From an uncultured Bacilli bacterium (GTDB lineage Bacteria; Bacillota_I; Bacilli_A; RF39; UBA660): a stretch of 6,496 bases of DNA. Shown here piece by piece: positions 1-5,509 of the stretch. The stretch spans positions 1-6,496 of the forward strand of contig CANRDR010000089.1 of assembly GCA_947629425.1 (NCBI GenBank), in the 5' to 3' direction. Numbering within the stretch: position 1 is the stretch's first letter; the number at the start of each line of letters is the position of its first letter. A program made the position numbers and the translations under genes. The notes under the pieces are model-generated. The model worked only from the letters and a program-made list of their open reading frames with translations. It was not told where the DNA came from and searched no databases.

Positions 1-375
1 TCATATCATGATGTTGACTCATCAGAAATGGCATTTAAAATTGCTGCAAGTTTAGCGTTAAAAGAGGCTAAAAATAAATGTAAAGCAGTATTACTTGAAC
101 CTATTATGAAAGTTGATGTAACAATACCTGATGAATATATGGGTAATGTTATGGGCGACTTAACAAGTAGAAGAGGTAAACCAATGGGACAAGAATCTCG
201 TGGAAATGCTTTACAAATATCAGCAATGGTACCACTTTCAGAAATGTTTGGTTATGCAACTAACTTACGTAGTAATACTCAAGGTAGAGGAAATTTTGTT
301 ATGACACTTGATCATTATGAAGAAGTTCCTAAATCTATTGCAGAAGATATTATTAAAAAGAATAGTGCAAACTAA
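1..375 (+). CDS. fusA: Elongation factor G, C-terminal part (5' end outside window)
   Basis: EF-G is the cytoplasmic GTPase that drives tRNA-mRNA translocation on the ribosome and, with ribosome recycling factor, helps split it. The reading frame is open from base 1, so the gene enters from the left; the ATG at 28 is internal. The 124 codons present cover the end of domain IV and all of domain V. The stretch from SYHDVDSSEMAFKIAAS, through a GDLTSRRG segment and VPLSEMFGYAT-LRS-TQGRG, to the closing EEVPKSIAEDIIKK is the family's conserved C-terminus. The G domain lies outside the window, so GTP-binding residues cannot be checked. The TAA stop overlaps the ATG of the next gene by one base (TAATG), which suggests co-transcription and translational coupling. 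In many bacteria tuf follows fusA directly; here a small regulator gene intervenes. Confidence 0.97.
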   Translation, partial: SYHDVDSSEMAFKIAASLALKEAKNKCKAVLLEPIMKVDVTIPDEYMGNVMGDLTSRRGKPMGQESRGNALQISAMVPLSEMFGYATNLRSNTQGRGNFVMTLDHYEEVPKSIAEDIIKKNSAN

Positions 376-701
376 TGAATTTAGGTCAAACTATTAAATT
401 TGCAAGGATTGTATTGAATTTAACGCAAGTTCAGTTTGCAGATGCTATAGGTATTACATCTCAAACTTTATCTCTTATAGAAAGAAATAAGTTTGAGATT
501 ACCAATAATATTATTTCTAAAATATATTTTTCAATAAAAGAACTTTTAAATGATGATAATATATGTAATAAATTAGAAAACTATCAAATAAATATATTGA
601 ATTCTACTACTAATATATTAGAAAAATATTTATTAGCATTAAATAGTAATTTGAAAAATATTTTATTTAATAAACCAAATATAAAGTTAAAGATTTTATA
701 A
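375..701 (+). CDS. Small XRE-family helix-turn-helix protein between fusA and tuf
   Basis: This 108-residue protein has an N-terminal Cro/C1-type helix-turn-helix at about residues 5-60. The positioning helix is TQVQFADAIG (17-26), and the recognition helix region TSQTLSLIERNK (28-39) is the usual XRE pattern. The part after residue 60 is helical-looking and rich in Asn, Leu and Ile; I recognise no known effector domain in it, and it may serve dimerisation. It starts on the last base of the fusA stop codon and has no convincing Shine-Dalgarno site, so it is probably translated by coupling to fusA. Role inferred: a DNA-binding regulator made in step with EF-G. Possible targets are the inverted repeat at 781-825 in the tuf promoter or its own operon; neither is shown. 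Its C-terminus may be cut short by a frameshift, because another frame stays open from 674 to 793. The gene could also be a recent insertion or a decaying phage or antitoxin-type regulator. Confidence 0.78.
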   Translation: MNLGQTIKFARIVLNLTQVQFADAIGITSQTLSLIERNKFEITNNIISKIYFSIKELLNDDNICNKLENYQINILNSTTNILEKYLLALNSNLKNILFNKPNIKLKIL

Positions 702-793
702 GTACATCACGTAATATTTGTAATTTAATAGTTGAAGATAAATTGGGAAAAAGTGAAAAAAATAAAAATAATTTGGCCAAAATTCTTAAATAA
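674..793 (+). other. Possible frameshifted C-terminal tail of the XRE gene
   Basis: The frame one base behind that of the XRE gene is open for 39 codons before a TAA at 791-793, overlapping the last 28 bases of the annotated gene. The encoded peptide (…KDFISTSRNICNLIVEDKLGK… to LAKILK) is more varied than usual AT-rich noise and could continue the helical C-terminal region. It has no start codon or ribosome site of its own. I see no good slippery heptamer in the overlap, so if it is real, a mutation or sequencing error is likelier than programmed frameshifting. A chance open frame is still quite possible. Confidence 0.3.
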
Positions 794-825
794 GTTGAAA
801 AATGCTTGAATATTATTTAAGAATT
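781..825. repeat. Perfect 13-bp inverted repeat overlapping the tuf promoter
   Basis: The arm AATTCTTAAATAA (781-793) is matched exactly by its reverse complement at 813-825, across a 19-base spacer. Arm centres are 32 bp apart, close to three helical turns. The right arm lies within the 17-bp spacer of the tuf promoter, and the left arm is just upstream of the -35 element. This is a plausible operator for a dimeric repressor or a looping pair of sites. As RNA it would be a mostly A-U hairpin with no following U-tract, so it makes a poor terminator. A ten-base palindrome TTTGGCCAAA sits just upstream at 772-781. The operator role is inferred. Confidence 0.55.
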
Positions 826-834
826 AGATAGAAT
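806..834 (+). promoter_or_regulatory. Candidate sigma-A promoter for tuf
   Basis: TTGAAT (806-811) and TAGAAT (829-834) are separated by 17 bp, matching 4 and 5 of 6 consensus bases. Transcription would start near 841, giving a leader of about 27 bases with the tuf Shine-Dalgarno site (AAGGAAGG, 850-857). The promoter would let EF-Tu be made in excess of EF-G, which is the usual situation. A weaker alternative -35 is TTGAAA at 795-800. Confidence 0.6.
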
Positions 835-867
835 ATTAATATAAAAGAAAAGGAAGGAAAGAAAAAT

Positions 868-2037
868 ATGGCAAGAGAAAAATATGATAGAAGTAAGCCA
901 CATGTTAATATTGGAACTATTGGACACGTAGACCATGGTAAAACAACATTAACTGCAGCTATTTCAAAATTATTTAGTAAAGATTTTATGGATTATAGTG
1001 CTATTGATAGCGCTCCAGAAGAAAGAGAAAGAGGAATTACAATCAATACTGCTCATATCGAATATGAGACAGAAAAGAGACACTATGCTCACGTTGATTG
1101 CCCAGGACATGCTGACTATGTTAAAAACATGATTACTGGTGCTGCTCAAATGGATGGAGCAATCTTAGTTGTTTCTGCAGCAGATGGTCCAATGCCTCAA
1201 ACTAGAGAACATATCTTACTTGCAAGACAAGTTGGAGTTCCTAAAATTGTTGTTTATATGAACAAAACTGATCAAGTTGATGATCCAGAATTACTTGATT
1301 TAGTAGAAATGGAAATTAGAGAATTATTAGGAGAATATAATTTTGATACAGAATGTCCTATAATTAAAGGTTCTGCTTTAAAAGCTCTTGAAGGAGATGC
1401 TGAGGCTGAACAATCAATTAGAGATTTAATGAAAGCTGTTGACGAATATATTGATACTCCAGTAAGAGATACTGCTAAACCATTCTTAATGAGTATTGAA
1501 GACGTATTCACTATTTCAGGACGTGGAACAGTTGTTACTGGACGTGTTGAACGTGGACAATTAAAATTAAATGATGAAGTTGAAATTGTTGGTTTAAGAG
1601 ATACTCAAAAAACTGTTGTAACTGGAATTGAAATGTTCAGAAAATCACTTGATACTGCTGAAGCAGGAGACAATGCTGGTGTATTATTACGTGGTATATC
1701 TCGTGATCAAGTTGAACGTGGACAAGTATTATGTAAACCAGGAAGTGTTACTCCTCATCATAAATTTAAAGCAGCAGTTTATGTTTTAAGCAAAGAAGAA
1801 GGAGGACGTCATACACCATTCTTCTCAAATTACAGACCCCAATTCTATTTCAGAACTACAGATGTAACAGGTGTTATTGAATTACCTGCTGGAGTAGAAA
1901 TGGTTATGCCTGGAGATAATGTTGACATGACTGTTGAATTAATCAGTACTGTAGCTCTTGAAAATGGTACTAAATTCTCAATTCGTGAGGGTGGTCGTAC
2001 TGTAGGTGCTGGTACAGTTTCTGAAATAATTGAATAA
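868..2037 (+). CDS. tuf: Elongation factor Tu
   Basis: EF-Tu is the abundant cytoplasmic GTPase that carries aminoacyl-tRNA to the ribosomal A site. The protein has 389 residues, slightly under the family's usual 394-400. Domain 1 carries the P-loop GHVDHGKT (19-26), the switch I threonine in RGITI (Thr58), DCPGH (77-81) with the catalytic histidine at 81, NKTD (132-135) and SAL (169-171). Domains 2 and 3 follow, with GRGTVVTGRVERG, EGGRHTPFFSNYRPQFYFRT and REGGRTVGAG all intact. The stretch between the P-loop helix and switch I (about residues 35-49) is some four residues shorter than in Bacillus, which explains most of the length difference. The start is fixed by the conserved MAREKYDRSKPHVN terminus and two overlapping AAGGA motifs (850-858) nine bases upstream. 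It has its own likely promoter and a strong terminator, and may also receive read-through from fusA. Confidence 0.99.
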   Translation: MAREKYDRSKPHVNIGTIGHVDHGKTTLTAAISKLFSKDFMDYSAIDSAPEERERGITINTAHIEYETEKRHYAHVDCPGHADYVKNMITGAAQMDGAILVVSAADGPMPQTREHILLARQVGVPKIVVYMNKTDQVDDPELLDLVEMEIRELLGEYNFDTECPIIKGSALKALEGDAEAEQSIRDLMKAVDEYIDTPVRDTAKPFLMSIEDVFTISGRGTVVTGRVERGQLKLNDEVEIVGLRDTQKTVVTGIEMFRKSLDTAEAGDNAGVLLRGISRDQVERGQVLCKPGSVTPHHKFKAAVYVLSKEEGGRHTPFFSNYRPQFYFRTTDVTGVIELPAGVEMVMPGDNVDMTVELISTVALENGTKFSIREGGRTVGAGTVSEIIE

Positions 2038-2050
2038 TAAAATATATTTT

Positions 2051-2084
2051 AAAAACTATTTCTTATTATGGAAATGGTTTTTTT
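2051..2084 (+). terminator. Intrinsic terminator of tuf
   Basis: Bases 2051-2062 pair with 2071-2082 as a 12-bp stem containing one G-U pair and an 8-base loop. Seven T residues run from 2078 to 2084. It begins 13 bases after the tuf stop codon. Confidence 0.85.
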
Positions 2085-2183
2085 GTATGATATTTTTTTA
2101 AGTTTAAATAAATATATATAATAACTTGATATAAAAAAAATAGATTATTTATATAATAAATATTGTTTAAAAGAAAATATATT

Positions 2184-2211
2184 AAAGTTAATATTGCTTT
2201 AACTTTTTTTT
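2184..2211. repeat. Inverted repeat with T-tract overlapping the ychF promoter
   Basis: AAAGTTAA (2184-2191) and TTAACTTT (2199-2206) form a perfect 8-bp inverted repeat with a 7-base loop. Eight T residues (2204-2211) follow. Read as RNA, it looks like a second back-up terminator for transcripts leaving tuf or starting in the gap. Read as DNA, it straddles the -35 region of the ychF promoter and could be an operator. The rest of the tuf-ychF gap (2085-2183) is AT-rich sequence; it contains TTGATA (2126-2131) but no well-spaced -10 partner. Confidence 0.5.
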
Positions 2212-2223
2212 ATTTGATATAAT
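2194..2223 (+). promoter_or_regulatory. Extended -10 promoter for ychF
   Basis: A perfect TATAAT (2218-2223) is preceded by TGA, making an extended -10 element. The -35 is weak (TTGCTT, 2194-2199, 18-bp spacer). Transcription would start near 2230, leaving a leader of only about 16 bases with the GAGGG ribosome site at 2235-2239. Confidence 0.7.
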
Positions 2224-2245
2224 ACTAGAGAAAAGAGGGATATGT

Positions 2246-3346
2246 ATGTCATTAAAAGCAGGAATAGTGGGTTTACCCAATGTAGGTAAAAGCACTTTAT
2301 TTAATGCGATAACTAAAAAAAATATATTAGCTGCAAATTATCCTTTTGCAACAATAGAACCAAATGTAGGAGTTGTAACTGTACCAGATACAAGATTAGA
2401 ATATTTAGAAAATTTATATAATCCGGAAAGCGTTGTACCTACAACCTATGAATTTATAGATATTGCCGGACTCGTTAAAGGAGCATCTGCTGGTGAAGGA
2501 TTAGGAAATAAATTTTTATCACATATAAGAGAAGTAGATGCAATAGTTGAAGTTGTAAGATGTTTTGAAAACAGTGATATAACACATGTAGAAGGTAATA
2601 TTGATCCAATAAGAGATATAGAAATAATAAATGTTGAACTAATAATGTCAGATTTAGAAATAGTACAAAATAGAATTGCGAAAATTGGGAAAAAAGCAGA
2701 TATGACAAAAGATAAACAAGAATTATTAGAAATCAATACATTGAAAAAATGTAAAGAAAATTTGGAAAAAAATATTGCTTTAAGAAATGTTGATTTTAAT
2801 GAAGATGAGTTAGAAATATTAAAGAACTTTAGTTTTATTACATTAAAAAAGATTATTTATGCCACAAACGTAAATGAAGAAGATGCTATAGTCGGAGACA
2901 ATAAATATGTATCATTAGTAAGAGAATATGCATCACATGAATCATCTGGAGTAGTTGTTTTATGCTGCAAATTAGAAAGTGAACTTGCCGAATTAGAAGA
3001 AAGTGATAAAAAGAATTTTATGAAAGAGTTAGGATTAACTTCTAGTGGATTAGATAAATTAATATTTGAAACATATAATTTATTAGGGCTTGCAACATTT
3101 TTTACAGCTGGACCAAAAGAATGTAGAGCATGGACTTTTAGAAAAAATATGAAAGCTCCTGAATGTGCTGGAATAATTCATTCCGATTTTGAAAGAGGAT
3201 TTATAAGATGTGAAACTATGAGTTTTGATGACTTAGAAAAATATGGAAGTGAGTTAAAAGTTAAAGAAGCAGGACGTATGCGTTTAGAAGGAAAAGAATA
3301 CGTCATGCAAGATGGGGATATTTGTTATTTTAGATTTAATGTATAG
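2246..3346 (+). CDS. ychF: Ribosome-binding ATPase YchF (Obg-like ATPase)
   Basis: YchF belongs to the Obg/TRAFAC class but prefers ATP to GTP; it binds ribosomes and is linked to stress and translation control. The protein is 366 residues, close to E. coli YchF, and aligns along its whole length. Motifs are the P-loop GLPNVGKST (9-17), switch II region DIAGLVKGA (72-80), His114 in DITHV (the residue needed for ATP hydrolysis in this family, which lacks the usual glutamine), and NVNE (208-211) in place of the GTP-selecting NKxD. A helical coiled-coil arm occupies about 130-190, and the C-terminal TGS domain (about 283-366) ends in the conserved DGDICYFRFNV. The start follows a GAGGG site by six bases; the ATG four bases earlier is out of frame. 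It is probably monocistronic, with its own promoter, and is inserted between tuf and the L11 operon. No key residue is missing. Confidence 0.98.
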   Translation: MSLKAGIVGLPNVGKSTLFNAITKKNILAANYPFATIEPNVGVVTVPDTRLEYLENLYNPESVVPTTYEFIDIAGLVKGASAGEGLGNKFLSHIREVDAIVEVVRCFENSDITHVEGNIDPIRDIEIINVELIMSDLEIVQNRIAKIGKKADMTKDKQELLEINTLKKCKENLEKNIALRNVDFNEDELEILKNFSFITLKKIIYATNVNEEDAIVGDNKYVSLVREYASHESSGVVVLCCKLESELAELEESDKKNFMKELGLTSSGLDKLIFETYNLLGLATFFTAGPKECRAWTFRKNMKAPECAGIIHSDFERGFIRCETMSFDDLEKYGSELKVKEAGRMRLEGKEYVMQDGDICYFRFNV

Positions 3347-3358
3347 TTATATATAAAA

Positions 3359-3382
3359 TGTTATAGATAACACGCGTTTTTT
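3359..3382 (+). terminator. Weak possible terminator after ychF
   Basis: TGTTA (3359-3363) and TAACA (3368-3372) form a 5-bp stem with a 4-base loop; four bases later come six T residues (3377-3382). The stem is short and separated from the T-tract, so termination may be leaky and ychF transcripts may run into rplK. Confidence 0.3.
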
Positions 3383-3383
3383 A

Positions 3384-3413
3384 TTGACATTATGAAACAA
3401 TTCGTGATATTAT
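3384..3413 (+). promoter_or_regulatory. Strong promoter of the rplKA operon
   Basis: A perfect -35 TTGACA (3384-3389) is followed after 18 bp by TATTAT (3408-3413), with a TGA extended -10 just before it. Transcription would start near 3420. The new RNA would begin with a 10-bp hairpin with one bulge (3421-3445), possibly protecting the 5' end, and then the L1-binding structure. Confidence 0.85.
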
Positions 3414-3446
3414 CTATTATGCATTTATATATTATTATATAATGCT

Positions 3447-3482
3447 TTGTGGAGGGGAATGGCGGATTTGCCCATACCACAA
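3447..3482 (+). promoter_or_regulatory. L1 autoregulatory RNA structure in the rplK leader
   Basis: TTGTGG (3447-3452) pairs with CCACAA (3477-3482). Above it is an asymmetric internal loop, AGGGGA on the 5' side against a single A on the 3' side, and then a second helix, ATGG (3459-3462) with CCAT (3472-3475). The halves GUGGAGG and AUACCAC closely resemble the two strands of the L1-binding site in 23S rRNA helices 76-78 (GUGGGAGG and AUACCAC in E. coli). L1 is known to repress its own L11-L1 mRNA through such mimicry. The structure ends 16 bases before the rplK Shine-Dalgarno site, so bound L1 would block initiation. Assignment is from pattern and position. Confidence 0.8.
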
Positions 3483-3514
3483 CAGCGAAAAAAATATGAA
3501 AGGATGTGTTTTTC

Positions 3515-4111
3515 GTGGCAAAAGAAGTCGTAAAGAAAATTAAATTACAAATTGAAGCCGGTAAAGCTACACCTGCTCCACCTGTTGGAACAGTTTTAGG
3601 ACCTGCTGGAATCAATTTACAAGAATTCTGTACAAAATTTAATGAAGCTTCTAGAGATAAAATGGGAGATGTAATACCTGTTGAAATTTCAATATATGAA
3701 GATAGAACATTTGATTTTGTATTAAAAACAGCTCCTGCTGCATTTATGATTAAAAAGACTGCTAAGATTAAATCTGGTAGTAAAAAAGGTGCAAATGAAG
3801 TTGTTGCTACAATTACTAAAGATGAACTTAAAAGTATAGCTGAAGCTAAAATGCCTGATTTAAATGCTTATGATGTTGAATCTGCAATGAAAATTATTGA
3901 AGGTACAGCAAGAAACATGGGTGTTGCAGTTAAAGGTGTTAATGATGCTGAATTAGCCGCTCAAGCTGAAGAAGCACATAAAGCTGAAATTGAAGAAGCT
4001 AAAAGAGAAGCTCAGTTAGAAGCACTTGAAGAAGAAATGAAGGCTAATGAAAGTGCCGAAGTTGAAGTAATTACAGAAAAAGAAAATACTGAAGAAAAAG
4101 AAGAAAATTAA
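3515..4111 (+). CDS. rplK: 50S ribosomal protein L11 with acidic C-terminal extension
   Basis: L11 forms the GTPase-associated centre with 23S rRNA helices 43-44, where EF-G and EF-Tu act. I place the start at the GTG at 3515, giving MAKEVVKKIKLQIEAGKATPAP like other L11 proteins, with AAAGGA (3499-3504) ten bases upstream. A GTG three codons earlier would sit almost on that site and is unlikely. The protein is 198 residues against a usual 140 or so. Residues 1-141 are the normal two domains: the proline-rich GKATPAPPVG (16-25) and the RNA-binding C-terminal domain ending EGTARNMGVAVKG. Residues 142-198 are an added tail with 21 acidic and 6 Lys/Arg residues; it looks helical or coiled-coil to about 178 and disordered after. 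Its function is unknown. In the core, Thr26 and Pro30 stand where Pro and Gln are common. The gene is first in the operon with rplA, under L1 control. Confidence 0.98.
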   Translation: MAKEVVKKIKLQIEAGKATPAPPVGTVLGPAGINLQEFCTKFNEASRDKMGDVIPVEISIYEDRTFDFVLKTAPAAFMIKKTAKIKSGSKKGANEVVATITKDELKSIAEAKMPDLNAYDVESAMKIIEGTARNMGVAVKGVNDAELAAQAEEAHKAEIEEAKREAQLEALEEEMKANESAEVEVITEKENTEEKEEN

Positions 4112-4146
4112 TTATCCGCTAATAAACCACGATTGGAGGGAAATAA

Positions 4147-4845
4147 GTGAGAAAGTTTGGAAAAAAATATGTGGAAGCTTCTAAGAAAGTAGATAAAACT
4201 AAATTATATACTGTTGAAGAAGCAATTAAATTAGTAAAAGAAACTAGTACTACTAAATTCGATAGTACAGTTGAAGTTGCTATCAAACTTAATATTGATA
4301 CTAAAAAATCTGATCAACAAATACGTGGATCAATTGTATTACCAAATGGAACTGGTAAAACTAAAAAAACATTAGTTTTAGCTAAAGGGGCACAAGCAGA
4401 AGCCGCTAAAAAAGCTGGAGCTGACTATGTTGGTGATGTTGATTTAATAAACAAAATTCAAAAAGAAAATTGGTTTGATTTTGATACTATTATTGCAACA
4501 CCAGAAATGATGCCAGAATTAGGTAAAATTGGTAAACTATTAGGACCTAAAGGACTAATGCCAAATCCTAAAACAGGAACTGTTACAATGACTCCTGAAA
4601 AAGTTGTTGAAGACGTTAAAAAAGGTATGGTTGAATTTAGAGCAGATTCTTATGGAAATGTTCATACAATTATAGGTAAAGTTTCATTTGATGAAAAAGC
4701 ATTAATTGAAAATATAAATAGTTTAATGAGTACAATATTAAAAATTAAACCATCTACTGTTAAAGGAACATATATAACAAACGTATCTATTAGCACTACA
4801 ATGGGACCTGGTATAAGAATAGATAAAAATTCTTTTGACAAGTAG
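4147..4845 (+). CDS. rplA: 50S ribosomal protein L1
   Basis: L1 builds the mobile stalk beside the E site, moves with outgoing tRNA, and represses its own operon by binding the mRNA leader. The protein is 232 residues, normal for bacteria. Domain I is split (about 1-67 and 160-232) and domain II lies between. The family signature GKIGKLLGPKGLMPNPKTGTVT is at 126-147, and the RNA-binding STTMGPG motif is near 216-222. The start is GTG at 4147: an in-frame TAA immediately precedes it, so no longer form exists, and GGAGG (4135-4139) is well placed. It lies 35 bases after rplK with no promoter between. Both cistrons of this L1-controlled unit use GTG starts, unlike the other genes here, which may limit their translation. 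The last codons contain the -35 element of the rplJ promoter. Confidence 0.98.
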   Translation: MRKFGKKYVEASKKVDKTKLYTVEEAIKLVKETSTTKFDSTVEVAIKLNIDTKKSDQQIRGSIVLPNGTGKTKKTLVLAKGAQAEAAKKAGADYVGDVDLINKIQKENWFDFDTIIATPEMMPELGKIGKLLGPKGLMPNPKTGTVTMTPEKVVEDVKKGMVEFRADSYGNVHTIIGKVSFDEKALIENINSLMSTILKIKPSTVKGTYITNVSISTTMGPGIRIDKNSFDK

Positions 4846-4863
4846 AATAAAATATAATATAAT
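4835..4863 (+). promoter_or_regulatory. Consensus promoter of rplJL inside the rplA 3' end
   Basis: TTGACA (4835-4840) and TATAAT (4858-4863) are both perfect, with the optimal 17-bp spacer. The -35 is made by the Phe-Asp-Lys codons before the rplA stop. Transcription would start near 4870, eleven bases before the L10 leader core. The strongest-looking promoter in the window, it would supply L7/L12 in excess of other ribosomal proteins. Confidence 0.9.
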
Positions 4864-4869
4864 AAATTG

Positions 4870-4932
4870 AAATAAAAAAACGAGTACCTAAGACAGTAGG
4901 GGATTTTATCTTAATAATCCTACCGAGGGAGG
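4870..4932 (+). ncRNA. Ribosomal protein L10 leader RNA, aptamer part
   Basis: The conserved pieces of the L10 leader family are visible: ACCTAAGACAGTAGG (4886-4900), a short variable loop, then CTTAAT and CCTACCGAGG (4919-4928). GTAGG (4896-4900) pairs with CCTAC (4919-4923). In Bacillus subtilis the L10(L12)4 complex binds this element and causes premature termination ahead of rplJL. Here it stands between the rplA stop and rplJ, directly joined to antiterminator and terminator stems. Confidence 0.93.
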
Positions 4933-4958
4933 TTTAAAGATTATTCTTTATACTTTCC
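4927..4958 (+). promoter_or_regulatory. Antiterminator helix of the L10 leader
   Basis: GGGAGGTTTAAAG (4927-4939) can pair with CTTTATACTTTCC (4946-4958) around a 6-base loop: ten Watson-Crick pairs, two G-U pairs and one U-U mismatch. It uses the whole left arm of the terminator (4952-4958), so the two cannot coexist. Its own left arm begins inside the L10-binding element (CCGAGGG). Bound L10(L12)4 would therefore hold the left arm and release the terminator. Confidence 0.75.
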
Positions 4959-4975
4959 TTATGGAAAGTTTTTTT
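4952..4975 (+). terminator. Attenuator terminator ahead of rplJ
   Basis: ACTTTCC (4952-4958) and GGAAAGT (4963-4969) form a perfect 7-bp stem closed by a 4-base loop, followed by a run of seven T residues (4969-4975). It lies between the L10 leader and the rplJ Shine-Dalgarno site, which is the expected place for a regulated attenuator. Confidence 0.9.
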
Positions 4976-4995
4976 ATAAATAAAGGAGGATATAA

Positions 4996-5493
4996 ATGGC
5001 AAGTGCAAAAATAATTGAAAACAAGCAAAATATTGTTGATGAAATTACTAAAAAATTTGAAGATTCAAAAAGTGTTTTAGTTTTTAGTTATCAAGGATTA
5101 ACTGTTGCACAAATGGCTGAATTAAGAAGAGAATTAAAAAAAGAAGATTCTGAAGTTAAAATTTATAAAAACAGCTTAGTTAAAAGAGCTTTAGATGCTA
5201 AAAATATTAATATTGATTCTTTCTTAGAAGGACCAAACGCAATAGTATTTGGTAAAGAAGTACTTGAACCAATTAAAATATTAAGTAACTTTGCTAAAGA
5301 TAATGAAGTAGTTAAAGTTGAAACTGGTATTGTAAATGGTGAAGTAGTAACATTAGACACTATTAAAGAATATGCATCTATTCCATCAATGGAAGGCTTA
5401 CTTACTATGCTTGCAGGTGGTATGATAGAACACTTGAAAAATCTATCTATTGGACTTAATTTATATGCCGAAAAATTAGGTGAAAACAAATAA
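4996..5493 (+). CDS. rplJ: 50S ribosomal protein L10
   Basis: L10 anchors the L7/L12 dimers to 23S rRNA at the base of the factor-recruiting stalk, and represses its own operon as the L10(L12)4 complex. The 165-residue length is typical. The N-terminal RNA-binding domain includes VLVFSYQGLTVAQMAELRREL (27-47, conserved) and the IYKNSLVKRAL block (56-66). The C-terminal amphipathic helix (about 133-163) is the expected docking site for L7/L12 dimers. The ATG lies six bases after a full GGAGG (4985-4989) within AAAGGAGGA. Expression is controlled by the leader and attenuator immediately upstream. rplL follows after 16 bases, so the two are co-transcribed. Confidence 0.98.
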   Translation: MASAKIIENKQNIVDEITKKFEDSKSVLVFSYQGLTVAQMAELRRELKKEDSEVKIYKNSLVKRALDAKNINIDSFLEGPNAIVFGKEVLEPIKILSNFAKDNEVVKVETGIVNGEVVTLDTIKEYASIPSMEGLLTMLAGGMIEHLKNLSIGLNLYAEKLGENK

Positions 5494-5509
5494 GAAAGGA
5501 ATGATTTAA

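Noticed and set aside
781..825. Terminator for the XRE gene formed by the 13-bp inverted repeat
   Set aside because: The stem is almost all A-U, the loop is 19 bases, and no T-tract follows.
1272..1511. Reverse-strand open frames, here and at 2446-2736, 3361-3615 and 5163-5516
   Set aside because: They lie antisense to conserved genes (or, at 3361-3615, across the rplK promoter and start), show no family-like sequence, and have no ribosome sites that I could see.
1978..1983. Serine in EF-Tu (KFSIREGG) at the position of E. coli Ala375, where substitutions give kirromycin resistance
   Set aside because: Serine is normal at this position in Bacillus-type EF-Tu, so it says nothing about elfamycin resistance here.
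3506..3514. Upstream GTG start giving L11 three extra residues (MFF)
   Set aside because: It lies only one base from the AAAGGA ribosome site and breaks the conserved MAKxVV start; the GTG at 3515 is well spaced.
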